Source: Bacteroides fragilis (GTDB lineage: Bacteria > Bacteroidota > Bacteroidia > Bacteroidales > DTGW01). From it: a DNA stretch of 34,365 nucleotides. Position numbers and translations under genes: made by a program. This document shows, piece by piece, positions 1-6,019 of the stretch (position 1 is its first letter; each line of letters starts with the position of its first letter). Below the pieces are notes generated by a model. That model was not told the DNA's origin. It saw nothing but the letters and a program-made list of their open reading frames with translations, and searched no databases. The stretch covers positions 1 to 34,365 of the forward strand of contig CAMDBI010000034.1 in NCBI GenBank assembly GCA_945889005.1, in the 5' to 3' direction.

Positions 1-34
1 TGCTCCGAAATAAAGCCGCCGCCACCGCAAAAAG

Positions 35-148
35 GGGTCAGTATAGTCCGAAATCTAGTGTGTTTTGAGCCGATTTTTGGCCATTTTTAACTGAAATTCG
101 GCGAGATTTATCCTTTGGAAGGTGGGGTCAGCATAGTCCGTAATATCC
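35..148. repeat. Probable terminal repeats of an IS21-type insertion sequence
   Basis: Two copies of a ~21-bp direct repeat with core GGGGTCAG(T/C)ATAGTCCG lie at 35-55 and 124-144. Multiple ~20-bp terminal repeats of this style are characteristic of IS21-family ends, so the rest of such an element (istA/istB) would lie left of the window. No transposase is visible here, and the exact outer end (possibly the CA near 147-148) is not determined. The remaining sequence to 313 holds nothing recognisable. Confidence 0.4.
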
Positions 149-313
149 AATAGTCGCCATATTTTGCGTGAAAATGAGGTGGATTGTGTTCATTGAAGTT
201 CATGAAAATTACAATTCCAAGAAATCTACATAATTCGGGCATGTTTACTTTTTAAGCAAATTTAACATAATATAAAGAAGAATGCAAGGTTGATTAAAAG
301 CCTAAATACACCT

Positions 314-478
314 AAAACAAAAAAGGGGCTATCTTTTATATCAGACAACCCCTCTTATTTCTTTCTATAATGCCTATTGTTTTATCAATTTAAAACTAAA
401 GTTGTCGATCGATAAATTGTAAATGCCCGGTGTCAATTCTCGAATGTCGAGTTGGTCGCTTTCCATTTTCTTCGAAAG
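314..478 (-). repeat. Repeat copy 1: T9SS sorting-domain tail plus terminator
   Basis: First of four homologous repeats. Read on the minus strand it encodes the end of a type IX secretion C-terminal sorting domain (LDIRELTPGIYNLSID, then FKLIKQ and a stop). An intrinsic terminator follows: a GGGG/CCCC-based stem at about 324-353, then a T-rich run. Two stem positions pair only as G-U in minus-strand RNA, which fits a minus-strand terminator. An in-frame stop lies a few codons upstream of the conserved tail, so this is a gene fragment and not a gene. It lies directly downstream of the hepT pseudogene. Confidence 0.8.
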
Positions 479-515
479 TTTTTGGCTGTCTGTTAGCTAT
501 TGTTGTGCAACGTGA

Positions 516-870
516 TTATTTACTTTCTTCATTTACAATATAGTCAATTTGTGATTTATTCATGGGCAAATAATTTGTTGCAACATCCCAAATAATCTCA
601 TAATCAACTCCAAAATACTCGTGTGATACTTTATTGCGTAATAAATACATCTCATCCCAAGGTACCTCTGGATATTTCTTTTTAAATTTCAAGTGGTACA
701 TTCTTTGCACCTTCTCCAATTATTTCAAAATTACGAATTACAGCATCAACCGTTCTGTAATCTCTCTTGAAATTTATAAAATCATAACCCTCAATATATT
801 CAGCAATTCTATTCATTGCAAGCTGAATATCATCAAGAAACATTTGATATGTTCTATCTTCCTTCTTCAC
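516..870 (-). pseudogene. hepT: HepT-like HEPN-domain toxin (DUF86), frameshifted
   Basis: HEPN-domain RNase toxin of the MntA/HepT type, split into two frames. The N-terminal part (GTG start at 870, directly after the mntA stop) carries the DUF86 helices and ends at ...GEGAKNVPLEI followed by TAA at about 682. The C-terminal part continues in the +1 frame with KKKYPEVPWDEM and contains the family's catalytic R-X4-H motif as RNKVSH. Removing one T from the ATTTAAAAAG run at the junction restores one continuous ~117-residue protein of normal length. This may be a real inactivating indel, a homopolymer sequencing error, or, less likely, a +1 frameshift at ATT-TAA. Order and spacing with mntA support a type VII toxin-antitoxin pair. 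Confidence 0.8.
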
Positions 871-1161
871 TTATACATAATTAACTTGTCGAAGTATCTG
901 GTTCTTAATTTGCTCTTTAAGAGCATTTTTAGTCACCAAATCAATCTTACGTCCAAAAATATTTTGAAGATATAATTCTAATGTGAAAAATTTCCAACCA
1001 ATTGGTTTTTCCAATTCAACAAGAATATCAATGTCACTACTTTCAGAAAATGAATTATCAGAGAATGAGCCAAACAATCCAATTTCTCTAACAGAATAAT
1101 CCTTATATAGAATTGGCTTTAACTCTAACAATTTAGATAATATTTCATTTTTTGTAATCAT
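871..1161 (-). CDS. mntA: MntA-like minimal nucleotidyltransferase antitoxin
   Basis: A 96-residue minimal nucleotidyltransferase. It carries the family signature GSX10DXD (G31-S32 with D43 and D45) and the third acidic residue at D74 in RKIDLVT. Known MntA proteins adenylylate the partner HepT toxin at a tyrosine near its active site and so neutralise it. The start chosen is the ATG at 1161 (MITKNEIL); a longer in-frame ORF runs to 1281 but adds an unrelated hydrophobic stretch reaching into the neighbouring repeat. A TATATTTG box (minus strand, 1166-1173) lies only a few bases from this ATG, so the message may be nearly leaderless. The TAA stop abuts the GTG of hepT, so the two are probably translationally coupled. 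With hepT frameshifted, the antitoxin may now act alone. Confidence 0.85.
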   Translation of the reverse strand: MITKNEILSKLLELKPILYKDYSVREIGLFGSFSDNSFSESSDIDILVELEKPIGWKFFTLELYLQNIFGRKIDLVTKNALKEQIKNQILRQVNYV

Positions 1162-1232
1162 TAAGCAAATATATACTTTTTTGGACAATAATATCTTAAC
1201 AAACTGTTGTGCAATTTTACCCTCATGTTGCA

Positions 1233-1429
1233 AAACTATTGCCAATAAACAACCAACGAAAATGAAACAAAAAAGGGCCATCTTTTTTATCAGTCAGCCC
1301 CTCTTATTTCTTTCTATAATGCCTATTGTTTTATCAATTTAAAACTATAGTTATCTATCGACAAATTGTAAATGCCCGGTGCCAATTCTCGAATATCGAG
1401 TTGGTCGTTTTCCATTTTCTTCGAAAGTT
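1233..1429 (-). repeat. Repeat copy 2: T9SS sorting-domain tail plus terminator
   Basis: Second copy, between mntA/hepT and vapBC. The minus strand encodes LSKKMENDQLDIRELAPG and continues to ...FKLIKQ-stop, followed by a GGGGCTG/TGGCCCT stem and a T run. Compared with copy 1 it extends ~30 bp further at the low-coordinate side, sharing a conserved ACTATTG...CAACGnAAATG segment with copies 3 and 4. Its high-coordinate edge diverges abruptly after the CGAAAGTT at 1422-1429. Confidence 0.8.
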
Positions 1430-1510
1430 CCCAAAATTATATTGTGCTATGTTGGGAGGCGTGACTCCAATTACTTGTTTAATGAGGATTTTCAAATGCT
1501 TCTGATATAT

Positions 1511-1903
1511 TTATTCCCTTTTTATAATCGTCAGTTCTTTAATCCTTTCAAAATCTTTTAGATTTAGGGTTGCTATCTTTAAATCATTTGAAATTGCAGA
1601 GGATGCAATCAAAATATCTTGTAAACCAATTATTTTATTGTCTTTCCTAAGTGTTTGTATAATTTTAGATGCAATATCTACATCGGGTTCTGTTAAGGGT
1701 AAAATGGTTAGCTTTTCAAAAATATTTTCCCAAAATTCATTTTGACCTTTCGCAACACCAACACTAATTTCAAGTTTTGTAACTACTGAAATTGCAAAAT
1801 CATATTTGTCAGACAGTTCAACTAAAAAAGTCTTGTCCTTTCTTTGTTTTCGAAAATAGTCTATAAAAACAGATGTATCTAAACAGATAATTTCTTTGAC
1901 CAT
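1511..1903 (-). CDS. VapC-like PIN-domain toxin ribonuclease
   Basis: A 130-residue PIN-domain protein, the usual length for type II VapC toxins, which cleave RNA with Mg2+/Mn2+. The acidic active-site residues are present: D9 in CLDTSVFID, E45 in TKLEISVG, D96 in LQDILIAS and D117 in the NLKDF motif (N114, D117). The gene starts inside the end of the upstream antitoxin ORF, overlapping it by 25 bp, the arrangement expected of co-translated antitoxin-toxin pairs. It appears intact. RNA target cannot be read from the sequence. Confidence 0.88.
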   Translation of the reverse strand: MVKEIICLDTSVFIDYFRKQRKDKTFLVELSDKYDFAISVVTKLEISVGVAKGQNEFWENIFEKLTILPLTEPDVDIASKIIQTLRKDNKIIGLQDILIASSAISNDLKIATLNLKDFERIKELTIIKRE

Positions 1904-2121
1904 TTATTGAATTGTTTTTTTAAATCCTTATAATTTTCGAGACCATCTGCTGTCATAATTGGACCTGATAAAAGCAATTGTTTTAAGGTCTTAACCCCTT
2001 GTTTTCTTGACGGCTTTAATTCCCTGTCTAATTGACTTCTAATAATCAATTTGTCATCATAAGGTAGATTACTAAGCAATCCAACGATTTGATTTAAACC
2101 AATATTTAATCTTAATTCCAT
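1879..2121 (-). CDS. Putative antitoxin of the VapC toxin
   Basis: An 80-residue protein encoded immediately upstream of vapC and overlapping it by 25 bp. It has charged helical character, a central RSQLDRELK segment and a C-terminal basic tail (YKDLKKQFNKWSKKL), which could wrap the PIN toxin. I do not recognise a named DNA-binding fold, so the antitoxin role rests mainly on position, size and overlap. A TATATTTG element on the minus strand (2140-2147) lies ~19 bp upstream of the ATG and fits a Bacteroidota -7 box. Like other antitoxins of this class it may autoregulate the operon. Confidence 0.65.
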   Translation of the reverse strand: MELRLNIGLNQIVGLLSNLPYDDKLIIRSQLDRELKPSRKQGVKTLKQLLLSGPIMTADGLENYKDLKKQFNKWSKKLSV

Positions 2122-2230
2122 TTAGTTTCATTATTTACACAAATATACAAAACAATCAATCATTATTAAAAACAATTGCCAAAATTATATAGTTTTGAAA
2201 ATGTGAATGTTGTACTGACGCCCAATACCC

Positions 2231-2416
2231 CCAATTATTGTCGCCAAACATTCAACGCAAATGAAACAAAAAAGGGCCGTCTTTTTTATCAGTCAGCCCC
2301 TCTTATTTCTTTCTATAATGCCTATTGTTTTATCAATTTAATCTATCGACAAATTGTAAATGCCCGGTGTCAATTGGCGAATATCGAGTTGGTCGTTTTC
2401 CATTTTCTTAGAAAAT
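2231..2416 (-). repeat. Repeat copy 3: shortened T9SS tail plus terminator
   Basis: Third copy, between the vapBC and DUF4160/DUF2442 modules. The sorting-domain tail is recognisable (ENDQLDIRQLTPGIYNLSID), but a short deletion (about 13 bp relative to copy 2) removes the NYSF part, so the frame now ends early. The terminator stem and flanking low-coordinate extension are retained. Decay of the coding part with retention of the terminator suggests that only the terminator is under selection, if anything is. Confidence 0.78.
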
Positions 2417-2439
2417 TTTAGGCTGCACGTTAGCGGGCG

Positions 2440-2682
2440 TTATATTTTCCCTTCGTGCAAATTCCAAATAGGAAAACACATCTCATAATCATTCCAAATT
2501 ATATCTCCATAATCAATTGAAAAGTTCGCAAACAATTTTTTATCAAGGTATTTCTTTGCCATAGGGTTTTTGGCATTCATTAAAAAATCTGAGAAATCAA
2601 TCAATCTCTCAACACTGTCAGAAAATAAAAACTTAATTTTATATTCTCCCATATAATCTGCTTTGTTAATAGAGATTACCAT
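2440..2682 (-). CDS. DUF2442 domain protein, putative toxin-antitoxin partner
   Basis: An 80-residue protein matching the DUF2442 pattern: a short beta-rich N-terminus, FSDSVERLIDFSDFL, then a C-terminal FSIDYGDIIWNDYEMCFP block. DUF2442 proteins are commonly encoded next to DUF4160 proteins in small two-gene operons regarded as toxin-antitoxin-like; biochemical function is not established. It starts 4 bp after the stop of the DUF4160 gene, so the two are surely co-transcribed. The stop codon is followed within a few bases by CGCCCGCTAACGTGCAGCC (minus strand) and then repeat copy 3. Confidence 0.75.
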   Translation of the reverse strand: MVISINKADYMGEYKIKFLFSDSVERLIDFSDFLMNAKNPMAKKYLDKKLFANFSIDYGDIIWNDYEMCFPIWNLHEGKI

Positions 2683-2686
2683 ATTC

Positions 2687-2989
2687 TTAAATTTTTTTTG
2701 TTATTTTCTCAGATGAAATTTCAATACTATATACAAAATAATCAATCCATTTTCTTACAATATCGTCTCGATAAAGCTCAACTATCTTTTTGAACTTTTT
2801 TAAATTCTGAGTATCTAAAGGCTCCTTGCCCTGAACATTTTTGATAACTATTTCTTTAAATTTCCCATTCTCAAAGATAATCTCAGCTTTGCTTTCTTTA
2901 TCCTGATACTTCCCATGCACATGAATCGGTTCATGATCTTGAGAATAAAACAAGAAAATTAATCCAAAATATTCATACAACTTAGGCAT
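2687..2989 (-). CDS. DUF4160 domain protein, putative toxin-antitoxin partner
   Basis: A 100-residue protein with the DUF4160 hallmark: an MPKLYEYFGLIFLFYS start followed by HEPIHVHG, a histidine-rich motif conserved in the family. Family members pair with DUF2442 proteins in mobile two-gene modules, and which one is toxic is not settled. It is the first gene of its operon, with a good TTG-N20-TATCTTTG promoter directly upstream (3006-3036, minus). The C-terminal half beyond ~residue 60 is lysine-rich and less family-like. Confidence 0.78.
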   Translation of the reverse strand: MPKLYEYFGLIFLFYSQDHEPIHVHGKYQDKESKAEIIFENGKFKEIVIKNVQGKEPLDTQNLKKFKKIVELYRDDIVRKWIDYFVYSIEISSEKITKKI

Positions 2990-3005
2990 AAGCTTATCTT
3001 TTAGA

Positions 3006-3036
3006 CAAAGATAATAAAATTTTAAAAGTCTGTCAA
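3006..3036 (-). promoter_or_regulatory. Bacteroidota-type promoter of the DUF4160/DUF2442 operon
   Basis: On the minus strand, TTG (3036-3034) is followed after exactly 20 bp by TATCTTTG (3013-3006), matching the -33 TTG and -7 TAnnTTTG consensus of Bacteroidota primary sigma promoters. The ATG lies 17 bp downstream of the -7 element. Confidence 0.6.
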
Positions 3037-3058
3037 TTAGCGAATACCTTATTGCCCA

Positions 3059-3234
3059 CTAACTATTGTGAATGAACAATTAACGTAAATGAACAAAAAA
3101 GGGGCTGTCTTTTTTTATCAGACAACCCCTCTTATTTCTTTCTATAATGCCTATTGTTTTATCAATTTAAAACTATAGTTATCTATCGACAAATTGTAAA
3201 TGCCTGGTGCCAATTCTCGAATATCGAGTTGGTT
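3059..3234 (-). repeat. Repeat copy 4: T9SS sorting-domain tail plus terminator
   Basis: Fourth copy, upstream of the DUF4160 gene. The minus strand encodes NQLDIRELAPGIYNLSID, then NYSFKLIKQ and a stop, preceded by an ATG at 3239 that opens a tiny 29-codon frame of doubtful meaning. The terminator here has the best stem (GGGGCTGTCT with AGACAACCCC) plus a T run. The copy ends abruptly at about 3234, shorter than copies 1-3 at this side. Confidence 0.78.
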
Positions 3235-3398
3235 TTGCATAGATTCGAATTGTTATTTAAAATTGATTATAAATTATATACGTGTTTTTTAGAGAGGGCA
3301 AAATTAAACAATATTTTATTTTGGAGTAGTATTTTTTTATAGTTCGGCATTGTTTTGTAAGTTGTTAATATTTAGTAGTTTTGTATTTAACGAATACA

Positions 3399-3629
3399 TT
3401 AAAGTTCATTAATGAAATCTTTGGCCGATTGTAGTTTAATTTTGCCTTGACTGTGCTGTTCTACTTCATTGAGTGAGTGTTTAATATCATCGACAAACTT
3501 TTTTTGTTTTGACGAGATTGCTATTGGTTTACTTTTATTGTCCGAAACCTTTACAAAATCGAAGCTGTTAAGTAGCTCCATAAAAAACTGGTATTTATTT
3601 TCTTGAATATTAATTGTAACCTGTTTCAT
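3399..3629 (-). CDS. Solitary antitoxin-like protein
   Basis: A 76-residue protein starting MKQVTINIQENKYQFF, followed by MELLNSFDFVKV and a C-terminal KDFINEL. This is the pattern of small Bacteroidota antitoxins that normally precede a RelE/ParE-type toxin: an N-terminal beta strand and helix, then a long charged helix. No toxin is encoded downstream: the 160 bp to repeat copy 4 contain no plausible reading frame of that kind. It therefore looks like an orphan left after loss of its toxin, or a free-standing anti-addiction gene. Assignment rests on overall pattern only. Confidence 0.6.
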   Translation of the reverse strand: MKQVTINIQENKYQFFMELLNSFDFVKVSDNKSKPIAISSKQKKFVDDIKHSLNEVEQHSQGKIKLQSAKDFINEL

Positions 3630-3722
3630 TTTATCCCTTTATAATATTGCAAAAACACTTTGTAAAATTATGAAATATTGTCAATCAAAAATCAAAAATA
3701 TTTCTGTTTCTTGTTATTTTAT

Positions 3723-3926
3723 CACTACTGACCGACTAAAAGAATAAGATTCTTCGCTTCGCTCAGAATGACAGTCTTTACAGGATGAAACAGTTAATGA
3801 GGGGGTAAGCGGCGGCTTCGCCGCCGCTTACCCCCTCATTGAAACACTAAATAACTGTCATTCTGAGCGTAACGCAGTGGGGCGAAGAATCTCATATCAA
3901 ATATTAATATTAGTCGGTTATTAGTG
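3723..3926. mobile_element. 204-bp MITE with terminal inverted repeats and 9-bp target duplication
   Basis: Terminal inverted repeats of 16 bp (3723-3738 CACTACTGACCGACTA; 3911-3926 is its inverted match, 14 of 16) bound the element. It is flanked on both sides by the identical 9-mer TTATTTTAT (3714-3722 and 3927-3935), a perfect target-site duplication. Inside are a second pair of inverted arms (3747-3775 and 3854-3892, with the widespread GATTCTTCGC...CAGAATGACA sequence) and a central perfect palindrome with 21-bp arms around a 3-nt loop (3796-3840). There is no coding capacity, so transposition would need a transposase supplied elsewhere. This accounts for most of the gene-free stretch 3630-4012. 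Confidence 0.85.
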
Positions 3927-4012
3927 TTATTTTATGTTTAACCCTCTGATTGGCTTAGAATGTAATTTTTCACATTTGTCATTTTCACATTTGTCATTTC
4001 CACATTATTCTT

Positions 4013-5938
4013 TCATCTCTCCGAGAAATTTCCTTTCATATCAATCACCCCGCCTTTTTTGCCAATTTTAACAGTGGCAATGCCCGAGGCGTTGAAGTTG
4101 CCGGCTGCATCGAATTGAAAATCGATGGCGACTTTGCCTTGCCGGTTTATATATCCGAATTTTGAGCCTTTTTTGACCATTGCCAAGCCATTGCTGAAGT
4201 TGCCGGCATTGGTGTAAATGAATTTAGCTATTTGTTTGCCTTGGGTGTCTATATATCCCCATTTTTTACTTTTCATCACGGCTGCTCGTTCGTCGTAGAA
4301 GCCGCCTGTGGCATCGTACCATTCGGTGCTAATCAATCGTCCGTTTTTGTCGATAAATGCTACTTTTTTGCCTTTCCGAACCTGTGCTACGCTGTAGTTG
4401 TAGTTCCAACATTCGTCGTACTCAAAGGGAATCAAGGTTTTTCCGTATTTGTCGATAAATCCCCATTTTCCGTCTTTTTTAACTGCTATGCGTCCTTCGG
4501 GGAAAATTGAATAGTCTTCGGCCCAAGGATAGGGGAGTCGGCCTTTGAGGTCGCGAAATGTATATAGGTTGTTGCATTCGAGAAGGTCGTACTGGTCGGT
4601 TTTGATCAATACTTTGAAGTGCCAGTCGTCAACAATAATTCCAAAGGTGTCAATGGTTGCATACAGTCCATCCTCACGTTTTATTTCGGCCAATCCGTTT
4701 ACAAATTTCTGTGCCGCATTGAGCCATTGGGTTACCAATTGACCATGTTCGTTGAGGTAGGCGTACTTTCGTTCTTGTCCCGATGCATCTTCTACCTTGG
4801 CTCGCCCTCCCGAAATGTTTTTTACCGGAAACATGGGCGAAAACAATTGTTTTCCATCTTTGCCGATATAAGTATACTGGCTTCCTTGTCGCACTTTTGC
4901 TATTTCATCGCGATAAGCTTCGGCATCGTCGTACCATTCGCTGCTTATTTCGTTGCCTTGTGTGTCAGTAAAATTCCATTTGTTGGAGAGCTTTACGGCA
5001 GCTCGCCCTTCGACAAAAGCCATTACGTAATCGTATTTGGGCTGAATGACAATTTTGTTTTGTTGGTCTATGAAACCCCATTTCTGGTTTTGTGCCCATG
5101 GTCGAAGCGCATTGGAGGGTTCAATCGTTTTCTTTTTTACAATATCTGTACGTGCTGTGCCCATAAGTTGGTATTTGTCGGCATTGTTGCGCGAACTAGT
5201 AAGTCGCGACTGCATGTTGTCTGTGTTTGCACGAGGTGTTTTTCTCAAAATATTGCCCATGGTGTCTATTACGGCATCGAAGTTGCCGATGCTCACTTTG
5301 GCTATGCCATTGGCGAAGTCCGAAGCTTCGTCAAGTTTAATGGGTATGCGCTCTGTACCTGCTTTGTCGATATAACCAAAAGTGCCGTCGAAGCCCCACG
5401 AACGCCAGCGCCCATTGCCGACCATTGCCAGTCCATTTCTGTATGAGCCAATAAAGTTGTACCAGTTGGGAAGCAATATGTTCCCGATGGTATCGATTAT
5501 GTTGAGTTTCATTCCTTTTTTGATGAGTGCCAGTCCTTGGTTGAAGCTATTGGCATCGTTAATTTGATAGGAGTTGAGTCCAATTCTGAGTTTTCCCTCC
5601 AAATCGTAATAGTGGCATTCGTATATTCGTGCAACGATTGGTAGTCCGGTCGAGTTTATTTCTCCAAAATCGAATCGTATGCTGCCATTGAATTTCAGTT
5701 CGTTCAGGGGTTTGAAATTGTTGCTGCTGTCGATAAGCATAAGGGCCTTGAACTTTTTCATAAGAATGAAGCCATTTGTAGCCGGTTGTGCTTGTTCGTA
5801 TATTGGTTTTACTATTATTTGTCCTTTACGGTTCTTTATTCCGTACTTATAATCGTCTCCGGCAAAGGGATGAGCATCCTGAGCTCCAATAAATGGCGCG
5901 TTACATAAGCAGAAAATAAGTAGAACGAGTCGAAACAT
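4013..5938 (-). CDS. Secreted WG-repeat (KWG) protein
   Basis: A 641-residue exported protein with an N-terminal signal peptide (MFRLVLLIFCLCNAPFIGAQ). The mature part is built from many WG-type beta repeats of ~45-55 residues with cores such as KWGFIDKYGKTLIPFEYD, KWGYIDTQGKQIAKFIY and KFGYINRQGKVAIDFQF; the clearest lie in the last third. Repeats of this family form beta-hairpin arrays and are presumed to mediate binding; no enzymatic role is known. It is not clearly in an operon: the 81-bp gap upstream contains the terminator of nrdJ. The ATG at 5938 is the only start giving a good signal sequence. No T9SS sorting domain is seen at the C-terminus, so it probably stays in the periplasm or at the outer membrane. 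Confidence 0.85.
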   Translation of the reverse strand: MFRLVLLIFCLCNAPFIGAQDAHPFAGDDYKYGIKNRKGQIIVKPIYEQAQPATNGFILMKKFKALMLIDSSNNFKPLNELKFNGSIRFDFGEINSTGLPIVARIYECHYYDLEGKLRIGLNSYQINDANSFNQGLALIKKGMKLNIIDTIGNILLPNWYNFIGSYRNGLAMVGNGRWRSWGFDGTFGYIDKAGTERIPIKLDEASDFANGIAKVSIGNFDAVIDTMGNILRKTPRANTDNMQSRLTSSRNNADKYQLMGTARTDIVKKKTIEPSNALRPWAQNQKWGFIDQQNKIVIQPKYDYVMAFVEGRAAVKLSNKWNFTDTQGNEISSEWYDDAEAYRDEIAKVRQGSQYTYIGKDGKQLFSPMFPVKNISGGRAKVEDASGQERKYAYLNEHGQLVTQWLNAAQKFVNGLAEIKREDGLYATIDTFGIIVDDWHFKVLIKTDQYDLLECNNLYTFRDLKGRLPYPWAEDYSIFPEGRIAVKKDGKWGFIDKYGKTLIPFEYDECWNYNYSVAQVRKGKKVAFIDKNGRLISTEWYDATGGFYDERAAVMKSKKWGYIDTQGKQIAKFIYTNAGNFSNGLAMVKKGSKFGYINRQGKVAIDFQFDAAGNFNASGIATVKIGKKGGVIDMKGNFSER

Positions 5939-5947
5939 ATTGGTTTA

Positions 5948-5981
5948 AAAACAAAACGGCACCTTTAGGAGGCACCGTTTT
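5948..5981 (-). terminator. Intrinsic terminator of nrdJ
   Basis: Minus-strand RNA folds into an 11-bp stem (AAAACGGTGCC with GGTGCCGTTTT, two G-U pairs) around a 7-nt loop, followed by GTTTTT. It lies 39 bp beyond the nrdJ stop and just ahead of the WG-protein start. Confidence 0.75.
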
Positions 5982-6019
5982 GGGGTTTTTCAAGATATTA
6001 AAAATTAATTATGAAAAAA

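Noticed and set aside
634-975. 113-residue plus-strand frame across hepT/mntA
   Set aside because: Antisense to well-supported genes, composition (Ile/Asn/Leu-rich) typical of a shadow frame in AT-rich DNA.
1161-1281. Upstream extension of mntA to an ATG at 1281
   Set aside because: The extra 40 residues translate repeat copy 2 and its flank, and the nucleotidyltransferase fold starts at the ATG at 1161.
314-3234. CRISPR-like array
   Set aside because: Repeats are 165-200 bp, diverged, and separated by complete genes; no short spacers.
3085-3240. Short frames in the four repeats as independent small proteins
   Set aside because: They lack conserved starts, one copy is internally deleted, and all match the tail of a T9SS sorting domain, so gene fragments are the better explanation.
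4619-5446. 275-residue plus-strand frame within the WG-repeat gene
   Set aside because: Antisense to a protein with clear repeats and signal peptide; no domain seen.
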